DNA of 64,000 nucleotides from Blautia sp. (lineage in GTDB: Bacteria; Bacillota; Clostridia; Lachnospirales; Lachnospiraceae). The notes under the pieces are model-generated. The model was not told where the DNA came from, made no database searches, and was given only the letters and a program-made list of their open reading frames with translations. Below are positions 41,487 to 49,148 of this stretch, in pieces (position 1 is the stretch's first letter; each line of letters opens with the position of its first letter). The stretch covers positions 1 through 64,000 of the forward strand of contig JAFVGK010000180.1 of assembly GCA_017475035.1 (NCBI GenBank), in the 5' to 3' direction. The position numbers were made by a program, and so were the translations under genes.

Positions 41487-41827
41487 ATGCGGACAGTAGG
41501 ACTGGGAATTCAGGAATTCGAAAAAATACGAAAAAACAATCAATTTATTTAGATAAGACAGATTTTATTCGGGAATGGTATCAAAAGAATGATGATATAA
41601 CCTTGATTACAAGGCCGAGAAGATTTGGAAAAACCTTGACAATTGATATGCTCTATTGTTTTTTCTCTCCCCTTTTTGCAGGAAGGTCAGATCTTTTCAA
41701 AACGAAACATCCCTTTGCTTACATCCTGGAATTTAAAGTGTTCAGTGTAAAAGATCATGATCATAATCTTGAGGATACCGCGATCCGGGCAAGAAAACAA
41801 ATAGACGATGGCTACAAAAAACCTTGA
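41487..41827 (+). pseudogene. AAA-ATPase-like / PD-(D/E)XK family gene, frameshifted and internally deleted
   Basis: The first frame starts at ATG 41487 (after GGAG) with MRTVGLGIQEFEKIRKNN and hits TAG at 41550. A second frame picks up with YLDKTDFIREWYQKNDDITLI and continues through ITRPRRFGKTLTIDML, the Walker A-like opening of PF09820 proteins. It then jumps into AYILEFKVF...IRARKQIDDGY, which normally belongs some 400 residues later in the C-terminal nuclease-like domain, and stops. So the gene has one frameshift near the A-rich tract at 41525, a large internal deletion and a lost 3' end. Intact members are multicopy in clostridia. Confidence 0.85.
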
Positions 41828-41852
41828 AAACCCATCCTTTAGATGTTATACT
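41824..41852 (+). promoter_or_regulatory. Promoter of the branched-chain amino acid ABC operon
   Basis: TTGAAA (41824-41829), a 17-nt spacer and TATACT (41847-41852), with the -35 overlapping the pseudogene stop. The leader of about 110 nt holds no clear fold. Confidence 0.75.
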
Positions 41853-41969
41853 TACGTTCGTATTATCAGGCAGAGTATACAAAAATGCCCAGGCCGGCTG
41901 ACTCGCTTTTGAGCAGCAGGCTTTCTTTTGCGGATATTTCTGCCATCATTTTTGTAAGGAGGGAAAACG

Positions 41970-43118
41970 ATGAAAAACTTCAAAAAGGTACTTAGCCTTA
42001 CCGCAGCTGTAGCTCTGGCTGCCTCTGCACTTCTTCCTGTCACGGCATTTGCCGATGATACCTTTAAGATCGGTATGATCGGACCGCTGACCGGCGGGGC
42101 TGCTATTTACGGCAGCGCTGTAGCCAATGCGGCAAAGATCGCTGTTGATGAGGTAAATGAAGCAGGTGGTATCGCGGGCTTCACCGTAGAGTACAATCCA
42201 CAGGATGATGAGCATGACGCGGAAAAGTCTGTAAATGCATACAACACCCTGAAGGACTGGGGCATGCAGCTCCTGCTCGGCACGGTTACATCTGCTCCGT
42301 GTATCGCGGTTGAGGCTGAGGCAGCCAGTGACAATATGTTCCTTCTGACACCGTCAGGCACGGCAGTAGACTGCATCACCGCTGGCGACAACGCTTTCCG
42401 TGTATGCTTCTCCGACCCGGCACAGGGTACTGAGGCGGCCCGTTATATTGGCGAGCATGGTCTTGCAGAGACCGTCGGCGTTCTCTATGACAGCTCCGAT
42501 GTCTATTCTTCCGGTATCTATGCTACCTTCCGCGCAGAGGCAGAAGGACAGCCGTTCGAGATCGTTGCTGAGACATCCTTTACGGCTGATTCCAAGACTG
42601 ATTTCTCCGCACAGCTTCAGACTCTTAAAGATTCCGGCTGCCAGCTTGTGTTCATCCCGTTCTATTATAACGAGGCGACCATCGTTCTGAAGCAGGCACA
42701 TGATATGGGCTTTGAAGCCGCATGGTTTGGCGTAGACGGCATGGACGGCATCCTTTCTGTAGAAGGCTTCGATACCTCCCTGGCAGAGAATCTGATGCTT
42801 CTTACCCCGTTCTCCGCGACTGCTGAGGATGAGCTGACCCAGAACTTTGTTGCGAAATACGTAGAGCTTTACGGTGATATCCCGAACCAGTTTGCGGCAG
42901 ACGCTTATGACGGGATCTATATCATGAAGCAGGCTGCTGAGCAGGCAGGCGTGACCCCGGATATGGATCCGAGCGAGATCTGCGACGCTATGAAGACTGC
43001 CATGACCGAGATTACCTTTACAGGCATCACCGGCGAAATTACCTGGACAGCTGAAGGTGAGCCCACCAAGGATCCGATCGCTGTCATCATCAAAGACGGC
43101 GTTTATGAGTTTATGTAA
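41970..43118 (+). CDS. Branched-chain amino acid ABC transporter substrate-binding protein
   Basis: A 382-residue LivJ/LivK-type receptor that binds leucine, isoleucine or valine (or related ligands) outside the membrane. A Sec signal peptide ends near AFA-DDTF, followed by the family start FKIGMIGPLTGGAAIYG, then ELVNAAGG-type EVNEAGGIAGF and PNQFAADAYDGIYI. There is no lipobox. AAGGAGGG precedes the ATG. It is the first gene of a complete five-gene liv operon. Codon use is strongly biased, as expected for an abundant binding protein. Confidence 0.95.
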   Translation: MKNFKKVLSLTAAVALAASALLPVTAFADDTFKIGMIGPLTGGAAIYGSAVANAAKIAVDEVNEAGGIAGFTVEYNPQDDEHDAEKSVNAYNTLKDWGMQLLLGTVTSAPCIAVEAEAASDNMFLLTPSGTAVDCITAGDNAFRVCFSDPAQGTEAARYIGEHGLAETVGVLYDSSDVYSSGIYATFRAEAEGQPFEIVAETSFTADSKTDFSAQLQTLKDSGCQLVFIPFYYNEATIVLKQAHDMGFEAAWFGVDGMDGILSVEGFDTSLAENLMLLTPFSATAEDELTQNFVAKYVELYGDIPNQFAADAYDGIYIMKQAAEQAGVTPDMDPSEICDAMKTAMTEITFTGITGEITWTAEGEPTKDPIAVIIKDGVYEFM

Positions 43119-43219
43119 TTAATTGCAGAAACTTATAGATTAAAAATAATGGTTCAATAAAGAGCTGATTTCTGATATCCATAAAGATATCGTTCAGCCT
43201 GCATACAAAAAACAATGTG

Positions 43220-43244
43220 GCGGGGGCATGTTCCATGCCTCCGC
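43220..43244 (+). terminator. Intercistronic hairpin after the liv binding-protein gene
   Basis: GCGGGGGCATG (43220-43230) pairs with CATGCCTCCGC (43234-43244) over a TTC loop, with one G-T pair. It has only a weak T-tract, so it is more likely an mRNA-stabilising or partial-termination hairpin than a full terminator. A GATATC/GATATC hairpin lies just before it (43176-43193). Confidence 0.6.
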
Positions 43245-43267
43245 TTCAATGGATAATGAGGTGACTT

Positions 43268-44152
43268 ATGAGTTTTTTATCCTATCTGATTAATGGCATC
43301 AGTCTCGGTAGCGTATATGCCATAATCGCATTGGGGTACACGATGGTCTACGGCATCGCAAAGATGCTGAATTTTGCCCATGGAGATGTCATCATGGTCG
43401 GAGGTTACGTCGCGTTTACCTGTTCGATGACGAAAGGATTAGGGCCGCTGCCTTCGATTCTCATAGCGATTGTGGTATGCACGGTGCTGGGAGTTGTGAT
43501 TGAGACGATCGCCTACCGCCCTTTGCTGGAAGCGGCGTCTCCTTTGGCAGTGCTGATTACGGCGATAGGCGTGAGTTACTTCCTGCAAAATATTATTCTT
43601 CTGATTTTCGGCTCAAATCCAAAGAGCTTTCAGTCCCTCGTTCCGGTTCCTTCTCTTCGTCTGGCAGACGGTGCGCTTTATATCAGCGGGGAAGCCATTA
43701 CTACAATCGTGACCTGTATTATCATCATGATTGCCCTGACGACGTTTATCAGCCGTTCCAAGATGGGTCAGGCGATGCTGGCAGTTTCTGAGGATAAAGG
43801 CGCAGCACAGCTGATGGGTATTAACGTCAACGGAACGATTGCCCTTACCTTTGCCATTGGTTCGGGACTGGCTGCAATTGCGGGAGTGCTCCTTTGCTCG
43901 TCTTATCCTTCCCTGTCGCCCTATACCGGGGCGATGCCTGGGATCAAAGCGTTCGTCGCGGCAGTTTTTGGCGGCATCGGATCGATTCCGGGAGCTTTTC
44001 TGGGCGGCATCATGTTAGGTGTGATTGAAATTCTGGCAAAAGGCTATATTTCCACCCAGCTGTCGGATGCAATCGTGTTCGGCGTGTTGATCAGTGTATT
44101 GCTTGCAAGGCCTGCAGGTCTTCTGGGCAAAAAAATACAAGAGAAAGTGTAA
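43268..44152 (+). CDS. livH: Branched-chain amino acid ABC transporter permease LivH
   Basis: A 294-residue permease with eight helices. It has the LivH opening INGISLGSVYAIIALGYTMVYGI, then MLNFAHGD and the ATPase-contact region KAFVAAVFGGIGSIPGAFLGG. It pairs with LivM to form the channel. GAGGTG lies 6 nt before the ATG. It is followed 9 nt later by livM. Confidence 0.95.
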   Translation: MSFLSYLINGISLGSVYAIIALGYTMVYGIAKMLNFAHGDVIMVGGYVAFTCSMTKGLGPLPSILIAIVVCTVLGVVIETIAYRPLLEAASPLAVLITAIGVSYFLQNIILLIFGSNPKSFQSLVPVPSLRLADGALYISGEAITTIVTCIIIMIALTTFISRSKMGQAMLAVSEDKGAAQLMGINVNGTIALTFAIGSGLAAIAGVLLCSSYPSLSPYTGAMPGIKAFVAAVFGGIGSIPGAFLGGIMLGVIEILAKGYISTQLSDAIVFGVLISVLLARPAGLLGKKIQEKV

Positions 44153-44161
44153 GGTGGCGAG

Positions 44162-45211
44162 ATGAAAACAAAGAAAAGAAGAAATGCTCTCATCACCTAT
44201 GGCATCATCATAGCTGCTTTTCTGGTCGTACAGTCCATGTTAAATTCAGGCAGGCTGTCCAGTTTAATGAAAGGCTTGCTGGTACCGATCTGTGTTTATG
44301 TTGTCCTGGCTGTATCCTTAAATCTTGTTGTAGGTATTTCAGGTGAATTAAGCCTTGGTCATGCCGGTTTTATGTGTGTCGGAGCTTTTTCCGGAGCTTT
44401 TTTCTCTAAATGCATGCAGGAAAGCCTGACCATAGCTCCGCTCCGGTTTGCCCTGGCCATAGTGATAGGCGCACTCGTGGCTGCTCTGTTTGGCCTTCTG
44501 ATCGGAATTCCTGTTCTGAGACTGAAGGGAGATTACCTGGCTATTGTGACGCTGGCGTTTGGTGAGATAATCAAGAATGTCATGAATATCTTTTACATCG
44601 GCAGGGATTCTGCCGGTTTTCACATGTCTGTGAAGGATCAGTTTTCCCTGGGTATGGAGCCGACAGGAAAGGTAATCGTATCCGGCCCCATGGGCATAAC
44701 AGGCACGCCCAAGGATGCCAGCTTTGCAGCGGGAGTGATCCTGATACTGGTAGTGCTTTTTATTGTGCAGAATCTGATTGATTCGCGCAGCGGTCGCGCG
44801 ATCATGGCGATCAGGGATAACCGTATCGCTGCCGAATCCGTCGGTTTAAACGTAACAAGCTTCAAGCTGATGGCGTTTACTCTTTCCGCAGCCATGGCGG
44901 GAGCTGCCGGTACTCTTTATGCCCATAACCTTGCCACGCTGCAGGCAAAGAAATTTGATTATAATACTTCCATTCTTGCCCTGGTTTTTGTGGTACTGGG
45001 CGGCATCGGAAATATCCGTGGCTCTGTGATCGCGGCTGTGGTTCTTTATGCGCTTCCGGAGATGCTGCGTGGGACGGATAAATATCGTATGCTGATTTAT
45101 TCCGTTGTTCTGATTGTCATGATGCTCTTTAACTGGTCGCCGAAGTTCCTGGAGTGGAGAGAGCGTCACTTTGGCAGATTTTTCCGCCGGAAAACAAAAG
45201 GGGGTGAATGA
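44162..45211 (+). CDS. livM: Branched-chain amino acid ABC transporter permease LivM
   Basis: A 349-residue permease with the LivM features LNLVVGISGELSLGHAGFM, LRLKGDYLAIVTLAFGE and the coupling region GGIGNIRGSVIAAVVL. The C-terminus is basic (HFGRFFRRKTKGG). AAGGTGGCG precedes the ATG. Its stop overlaps the livG start (ATGA). Confidence 0.95.
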   Translation: MKTKKRRNALITYGIIIAAFLVVQSMLNSGRLSSLMKGLLVPICVYVVLAVSLNLVVGISGELSLGHAGFMCVGAFSGAFFSKCMQESLTIAPLRFALAIVIGALVAALFGLLIGIPVLRLKGDYLAIVTLAFGEIIKNVMNIFYIGRDSAGFHMSVKDQFSLGMEPTGKVIVSGPMGITGTPKDASFAAGVILILVVLFIVQNLIDSRSGRAIMAIRDNRIAAESVGLNVTSFKLMAFTLSAAMAGAAGTLYAHNLATLQAKKFDYNTSILALVFVVLGGIGNIRGSVIAAVVLYALPEMLRGTDKYRMLIYSVVLIVMMLFNWSPKFLEWRERHFGRFFRRKTKGGE

Positions 45212-45978
45212 CGGTTATGGGAACGATGCTTGAAGTCAACCACCTGAGTATCTCATTCGGCGGCCTTGCGGCTGTGGATGATTTTAATGTGTCCATAGAA
45301 AAAGGCGAGCTTTACGGTCTCATCGGACCGAACGGAGCCGGAAAAACCACCGTTTTTAACCTTCTGACCGGCGTATATAAGCCGAATGAAGGGAAGATTT
45401 TTCTCGACGGAAAGGACATTACCGGAAGACGGACGATTGATATCAACAAAGCAGGAATTGCCCGTACGTTCCAGAATATCCGCCTGTTCCATCAGCTTCC
45501 CGTTATCGATAATGTTAAGGTCGGTCTTCACAATCGTCATGCTTATTCTACCCTGTCGGGAATTCTCCGGCTTCCGTCCTATTGGACGAAGGAGAAGGAA
45601 ATGGACGAAGAGGCCATGAGGCTTCTTTCCGTTTTCGGTCTGGATCAGAATGCGTTTACCCTGGCCTCAAATCTGCCTTACGGGCAGCAGAGAAAGCTGG
45701 AAATCGCGAGAGCATTGGCTACAAAGCCGAAACTCCTTTTACTGGATGAACCGGCAGCAGGCATGAACCCCAATGAAACTGCGGAGCTCATGGAGACGAT
45801 TCGGTTCGTATTATCAGAATTTGATATCACGGTTCTTCTGATCGAGCACGATATGAAACTGGTTTCCGGTATCTGTGAAAGGCTGACGGTGCTGAATTTC
45901 GGACGCATCCTCGCACAAGGGGAAACTGCCGAGGTACTGCATGATCCGGAAGTGATCAAGGCATACCTGGGAGAGTAA
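45208..45978 (+). CDS. livG: Branched-chain amino acid ABC transporter ATP-binding protein LivG
   Basis: A 256-residue ATPase with Walker A GPNGAGKTT, Q-loop ARTFQNIRLF, a LivG-type signature LPYGQQRKLEIARAL, Walker B LLLLDEPAAGMNP and switch IEHDM. ATG 45208 overlaps the livM stop. ATG 45217 and 45226 are in frame and possible, since the ribosome site AAAGGGGG is only 3-4 nt from the first. It pairs with LivF. Confidence 0.95.
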   Translation: MTVMGTMLEVNHLSISFGGLAAVDDFNVSIEKGELYGLIGPNGAGKTTVFNLLTGVYKPNEGKIFLDGKDITGRRTIDINKAGIARTFQNIRLFHQLPVIDNVKVGLHNRHAYSTLSGILRLPSYWTKEKEMDEEAMRLLSVFGLDQNAFTLASNLPYGQQRKLEIARALATKPKLLLLDEPAAGMNPNETAELMETIRFVLSEFDITVLLIEHDMKLVSGICERLTVLNFGRILAQGETAEVLHDPEVIKAYLGE

Positions 45979-45996
45979 AGAGAGGGAGGCGAGGGA

Positions 45997-46707
45997 ATGG
46001 CGTTACTGGAAGTAAAAGATATTAAAGTCTACTATGGCGTTATCCAGGCACTGAAAGGGCTCTCCTTTTCCGTGGAGGAAGGGGAGGTTGTTGCCCTGAT
46101 CGGTGCCAATGGCGCCGGCAAGACGACGACACTGCATACCGTCACGGGTCTGCTCAGGCCGAAGGAAGGGCAGATCCTTTATGACGGAGAAGACATCACT
46201 CACGTCGGAGCCCATAAGATTGTGGCGATGGGTATGGCTCATGTCCCGGAAGGCCGCAGAGTCTTTGCAAATATGACGGTTCTGCAGAATCTTCGCATGG
46301 GTGCCTTTACAAGATCCGATAAAGCCGAAATAGCCGACACTCTGAGAAAGGTTTTCCGGCGTTTCCCAAGACTTGAGGAAAGACAGAATCAGATTGCCGG
46401 CACGCTCTCCGGCGGGGAACAGCAGATGCTGGCTATGGGGCGGGCGCTGATGAGCAAACCAAAGATCATCCTGATGGATGAACCATCCATGGGACTTTCT
46501 CCGATTTTCGTAAATGAAATCTTTGACATCATCCGCAGTGTATCAGAAAGCGGCACTACAGTTCTTCTGGTGGAGCAGAACGCAAGGAAAGCACTTTCCA
46601 TCGCAGACCGGGCATATGTACTTGAGACCGGCACGATTTCCATGACCGGCAAGGCAGATGACCTGCTGCATGATGAGGCGGTTCAAAAGGCTTATCTGGG
46701 CGAGTAA
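45997..46707 (+). CDS. livF: Branched-chain amino acid ABC transporter ATP-binding protein LivF
   Basis: A 236-residue ATPase: GANGAGKTT, VPEGRRVFANMTVLQNL, signature LSGGEQQMLAMGRALM, Walker B ILMDEPSMGLSP and switch VEQNA. It ends with QKAYLGE, typical of LivF. GAGGGAGGCGAGG precedes the ATG, 18 nt after livG. It completes the importer. Confidence 0.95.
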   Translation: MALLEVKDIKVYYGVIQALKGLSFSVEEGEVVALIGANGAGKTTTLHTVTGLLRPKEGQILYDGEDITHVGAHKIVAMGMAHVPEGRRVFANMTVLQNLRMGAFTRSDKAEIADTLRKVFRRFPRLEERQNQIAGTLSGGEQQMLAMGRALMSKPKIILMDEPSMGLSPIFVNEIFDIIRSVSESGTTVLLVEQNARKALSIADRAYVLETGTISMTGKADDLLHDEAVQKAYLGE

Positions 46708-46729
46708 GATTCAGAAAGGGGGCGTCAGC

Positions 46730-47359
46730 ATGACCTATAATTGCATTACAATTGCCAGGCAATATGGCAGCGGCGGGAGGTCGATCGGTGAAATACTCTC
46801 AAAGAGGCTGGGCATTGGCTATTATGACAAGGACATCATTCGCATGGCCTCAGAGGACAGCGGTATTAACGAAGCCCTCTTTGGCCGGGTGGACGAACAT
46901 ACCGGAACAAAACCGGGTTTTTTTTCACGGTCAGGCAGTTATGGCTCAGGAGCGCTGATTCCGCCGCCGAGCAGGGATTTTATCTCGGATGACAATCTGT
47001 TCAATTATCAGGCAAGAGTCATCCGCCATCTGGCTGAGACCGAATCCTGTGTCATTATCGGCAGATGCGCCAACTTTCTTCTGAAAGACTATCCGAATGT
47101 CCTGCGGGTCTTTATCCATGCAGACTGGGCTGTCCGCATGGAATGGGCATCCAAAAAGCTGTCCATGAGCGAAAAAGAACTGGAAAGGTTTTTGCGGAAA
47201 GACGATAAGAGAAAAGAAGATTTTTGCCGCCATTATACCGGTCATGAATGGACAGACGTGACACAATATGACCTTTGTCTCGACACAGGGCGGCTTGGAT
47301 ATGACCGGTGCGTAGAGGAAATCATGAAATTATCCGGGATGAAACCAGTTTCAGAATAA
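46730..47359 (+). CDS. Cytidylate kinase-like family protein
   Basis: A 209-residue P-loop kinase-like protein of the AAA_26/Cytidylate_kin2 group. ITIARQYGSGGRSIGEILSKRL carries the phosphate loop, and DKDIIRMASE, VIIGRCANFLL and the arginine-rich lid (WASKKLSMSEKEL, KDDKRKEDFC) follow. It is not the housekeeping Cmk, and its substrate is unknown. AAAGGGGG stands 8 nt before ATG 46730, 22 nt after livF, so it is probably transcribed with the liv operon. The frame extends upstream over livF, but that part is not likely to be translated. Confidence 0.87.
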   Translation: MTYNCITIARQYGSGGRSIGEILSKRLGIGYYDKDIIRMASEDSGINEALFGRVDEHTGTKPGFFSRSGSYGSGALIPPPSRDFISDDNLFNYQARVIRHLAETESCVIIGRCANFLLKDYPNVLRVFIHADWAVRMEWASKKLSMSEKELERFLRKDDKRKEDFCRHYTGHEWTDVTQYDLCLDTGRLGYDRCVEEIMKLSGMKPVSE

Positions 47360-47430
47360 GTATTCTCTTTACATAGGCGCCGTTCACCGGCAGATGTAAT
47401 ACACTACGCATACTACGCTGCATCGGCGAT

Positions 47431-47467
47431 AAAAAAAGAGCATCTGTTTTCAGATGCTCTTTTTTTT
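47431..47467. terminator. Bidirectional terminator between the liv operon and the DUF4364 gene
   Basis: AAAAAAAGAGCATCTG (47431-47446) pairs with CAGATGCTCTTTTTTT (47451-47466) over TTTT. The A- and T-tracts on both sides fit the convergent genes. Confidence 0.92.
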
Positions 47468-47508
47468 ACACCGTCACAAGGAAACTGTTATCGATTTTGC
47501 AACAGCCC

Positions 47509-48180
47509 TTATCTAAGCAATTCCTCCATCAGAATATCATAAACATTCTGCCACCGCAGTGCCCAGGAGTCACAGATCGCCTTTGCGGCTTCTTCGCTGG
47601 GCACTTCAAACTTCAGATCCATGACGGTCATGCTTCCTTCCAGCAAAACGCAATGAACCCTTTTTCCGGTTGTAACACTATCATCATATCGCGTAACAGT
47701 CCGATAAGGCTTTTGGGAAGGAAGGCGAAGCTCTTCCATCCGCTTCACAATCGTACGCCTCAGGTCAAGGGAAAGCTCAGACAAAAGACTGCTCAAAGTA
47801 TCTCTGCCATCCTCCGTGATCTGATAAGTAAGCGTTTTCTCCGCCTTTTCCGTCAGGAGGAAACCATCTCTTTCCATTTCCGCCACAGCCTGCTGCAGAT
47901 GGAAAAAATTCCCGAATATTTTCTCCAGCAGAACATCACAAAGCTGCGAAACAGAAGCCGGCTTGTCCAGCTGATCCAGCATATACAGGACACACAGCTT
48001 ATATTTCATCATGACCTGTGTCTGAGGAGGAATATAGGGCTCATTCTCGTCATCTACAGCAGGGGTATCCTTCTGAGTTCCGGCAGCCATACACGTACTT
48101 TTGTCAGACAGGTCTTTCTGCATTTTTTCTTTTGATCCTCCCGGGACCGGATTATCACGCCTGCGCCTTGCTTTCTTCAT
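47509..48180 (-). CDS. DUF4364 family protein, winged-helix-like
   Basis: A 223-residue protein. Residues from about 56 match DUF4364 (MMKYKLCVLYMLDQLDKPASVSQLCDVLLEK, then FFHLQQAVAEMERDGFLL), a winged-helix-like fold common in Lachnospiraceae that suggests DNA binding. The first ~55 residues are basic then disordered, longer than usual. Start 48180 has GGAGGAG 5 nt upstream and overlaps the end of yesL by 26 nt, so the two are translationally coupled. Its target is unknown. Confidence 0.85.
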   Translation of the reverse strand: MKKARRRRDNPVPGGSKEKMQKDLSDKSTCMAAGTQKDTPAVDDENEPYIPPQTQVMMKYKLCVLYMLDQLDKPASVSQLCDVLLEKIFGNFFHLQQAVAEMERDGFLLTEKAEKTLTYQITEDGRDTLSSLLSELSLDLRRTIVKRMEELRLPSQKPYRTVTRYDDSVTTGKRVHCVLLEGSMTVMDLKFEVPSEEAAKAICDSWALRWQNVYDILMEELLR

Positions 48181-48895
48181 TTACTCCTCCGGAAGTATTG
48201 TCTGTATTCTCGTCCAATGATTCAAAATTGAGCTGACCCATTTCGGTCAGGTCTTCTTCCCCTTCTTCTTTAGGGATATACTGATCAAATATTTTAACAA
48301 GAAAATGAGAGTTCACATAAGCCACAGAAGAAATCGCCAGCAACAGATACAATGGCGTCAGAATCCCCTGCAGCTGTCCGGAAGCAAAATAGATCGCCAC
48401 GATGGGAACCACTGTGGCAAGAATCATCAGCAATGTATAAGGCAGATGCCGGATCGACATAAGGAAAGCATTCGTAAAGGTTCCCTTTATCGTATTTACG
48501 AATTTGGCCAATACCGGGTATATATAAGTAAAGACCATCAGATAAAGCATAAGGACAATCATCAATAAAAAGTACATCACGATGGCAGTGGTCCCCTCCA
48601 TCTGGTTTACAAGAGAAAAATCAAGCCAGAGAAGACCGCCTGCCGCCAGCATAATAAGATTGATCACCAGCCCCTGCCTGAAATTTTCTTTAAAAGAATG
48701 AAAGAAGCCTCGAACAATATAGGACTCTTCATTGCGGACCATTTTCAGGGTCATATAAAATAAAGCCGTAAGCGCGGGACCGATCGTAATGACAGGAATG
48801 CATAAAACCAGGCATAAAAGATTCAGTATGATCAAATCGGCGATCCGGTTCATAGCAGTGAAAAATTTGTTGTCCATATTGAAAAAACGATCCAT
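48155..48895 (-). CDS. YesL family (DUF624) membrane protein
   Basis: A 246-residue DUF624 protein and paralogue of the one at 14829-15476. The family core IGPALTALFYMTLKMVRNEES and GFFHSFKENFRQGLVINL is clear, with six helices and an acidic C-terminal tail. ATG 48895 follows AAGGAG by 7 nt; the frame runs to 49072 but lacks a site there. Unlike the first copy it has no sugar transporter nearby and is coupled to DUF4364. Confidence 0.85.
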   Translation of the reverse strand: MDRFFNMDNKFFTAMNRIADLIILNLLCLVLCIPVITIGPALTALFYMTLKMVRNEESYIVRGFFHSFKENFRQGLVINLIMLAAGGLLWLDFSLVNQMEGTTAIVMYFLLMIVLMLYLMVFTYIYPVLAKFVNTIKGTFTNAFLMSIRHLPYTLLMILATVVPIVAIYFASGQLQGILTPLYLLLAISSVAYVNSHFLVKIFDQYIPKEEGEEDLTEMGQLNFESLDENTDNTSGGVNEESKAQA

Positions 48896-49066
48896 ATCCA
48901 TTCTCCTTCTCTTACAATGATACTTGTAAACCGACATACCGTCGGGATGACGATTTTGCTGTAAGATATCCATTTCTCCAGTGTAGTATAGACATTTATT
49001 CAGAAAATGTAAAGTCCTATACAGCTGTGAAGCGAAAGTCCTGCTATGAAGAAACGAAATCATTTG

Positions 49067-49095
49067 TTGCACAAATTCTTCAAGTAGTGTAAACT
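49067..49095 (+). promoter_or_regulatory. Promoter of the c-di-GMP protein gene
   Basis: TTGCAC (49067-49072), a 17-nt spacer and TAAACT (49090-49095), about 50 nt before the start codon. The rest of 48896-49148 shows nothing else. Confidence 0.5.
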
Positions 49096-49148
49096 ATAAA
49101 GATAAGAAAGTGAAATAGCTTATAGGAAGATAAAAGGGAGAATATCCT

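Noticed and set aside
41283-41543. Minus-strand open frame of 86 codons near the decayed ATPase gene
   Set aside because: Overlaps the pseudogene start, has odd composition and no homology I can see.
47497-48135. Plus-strand open frame of 212 codons
   Set aside because: Antisense to the DUF4364 gene; begins inside the terminator region and lacks a ribosome site.
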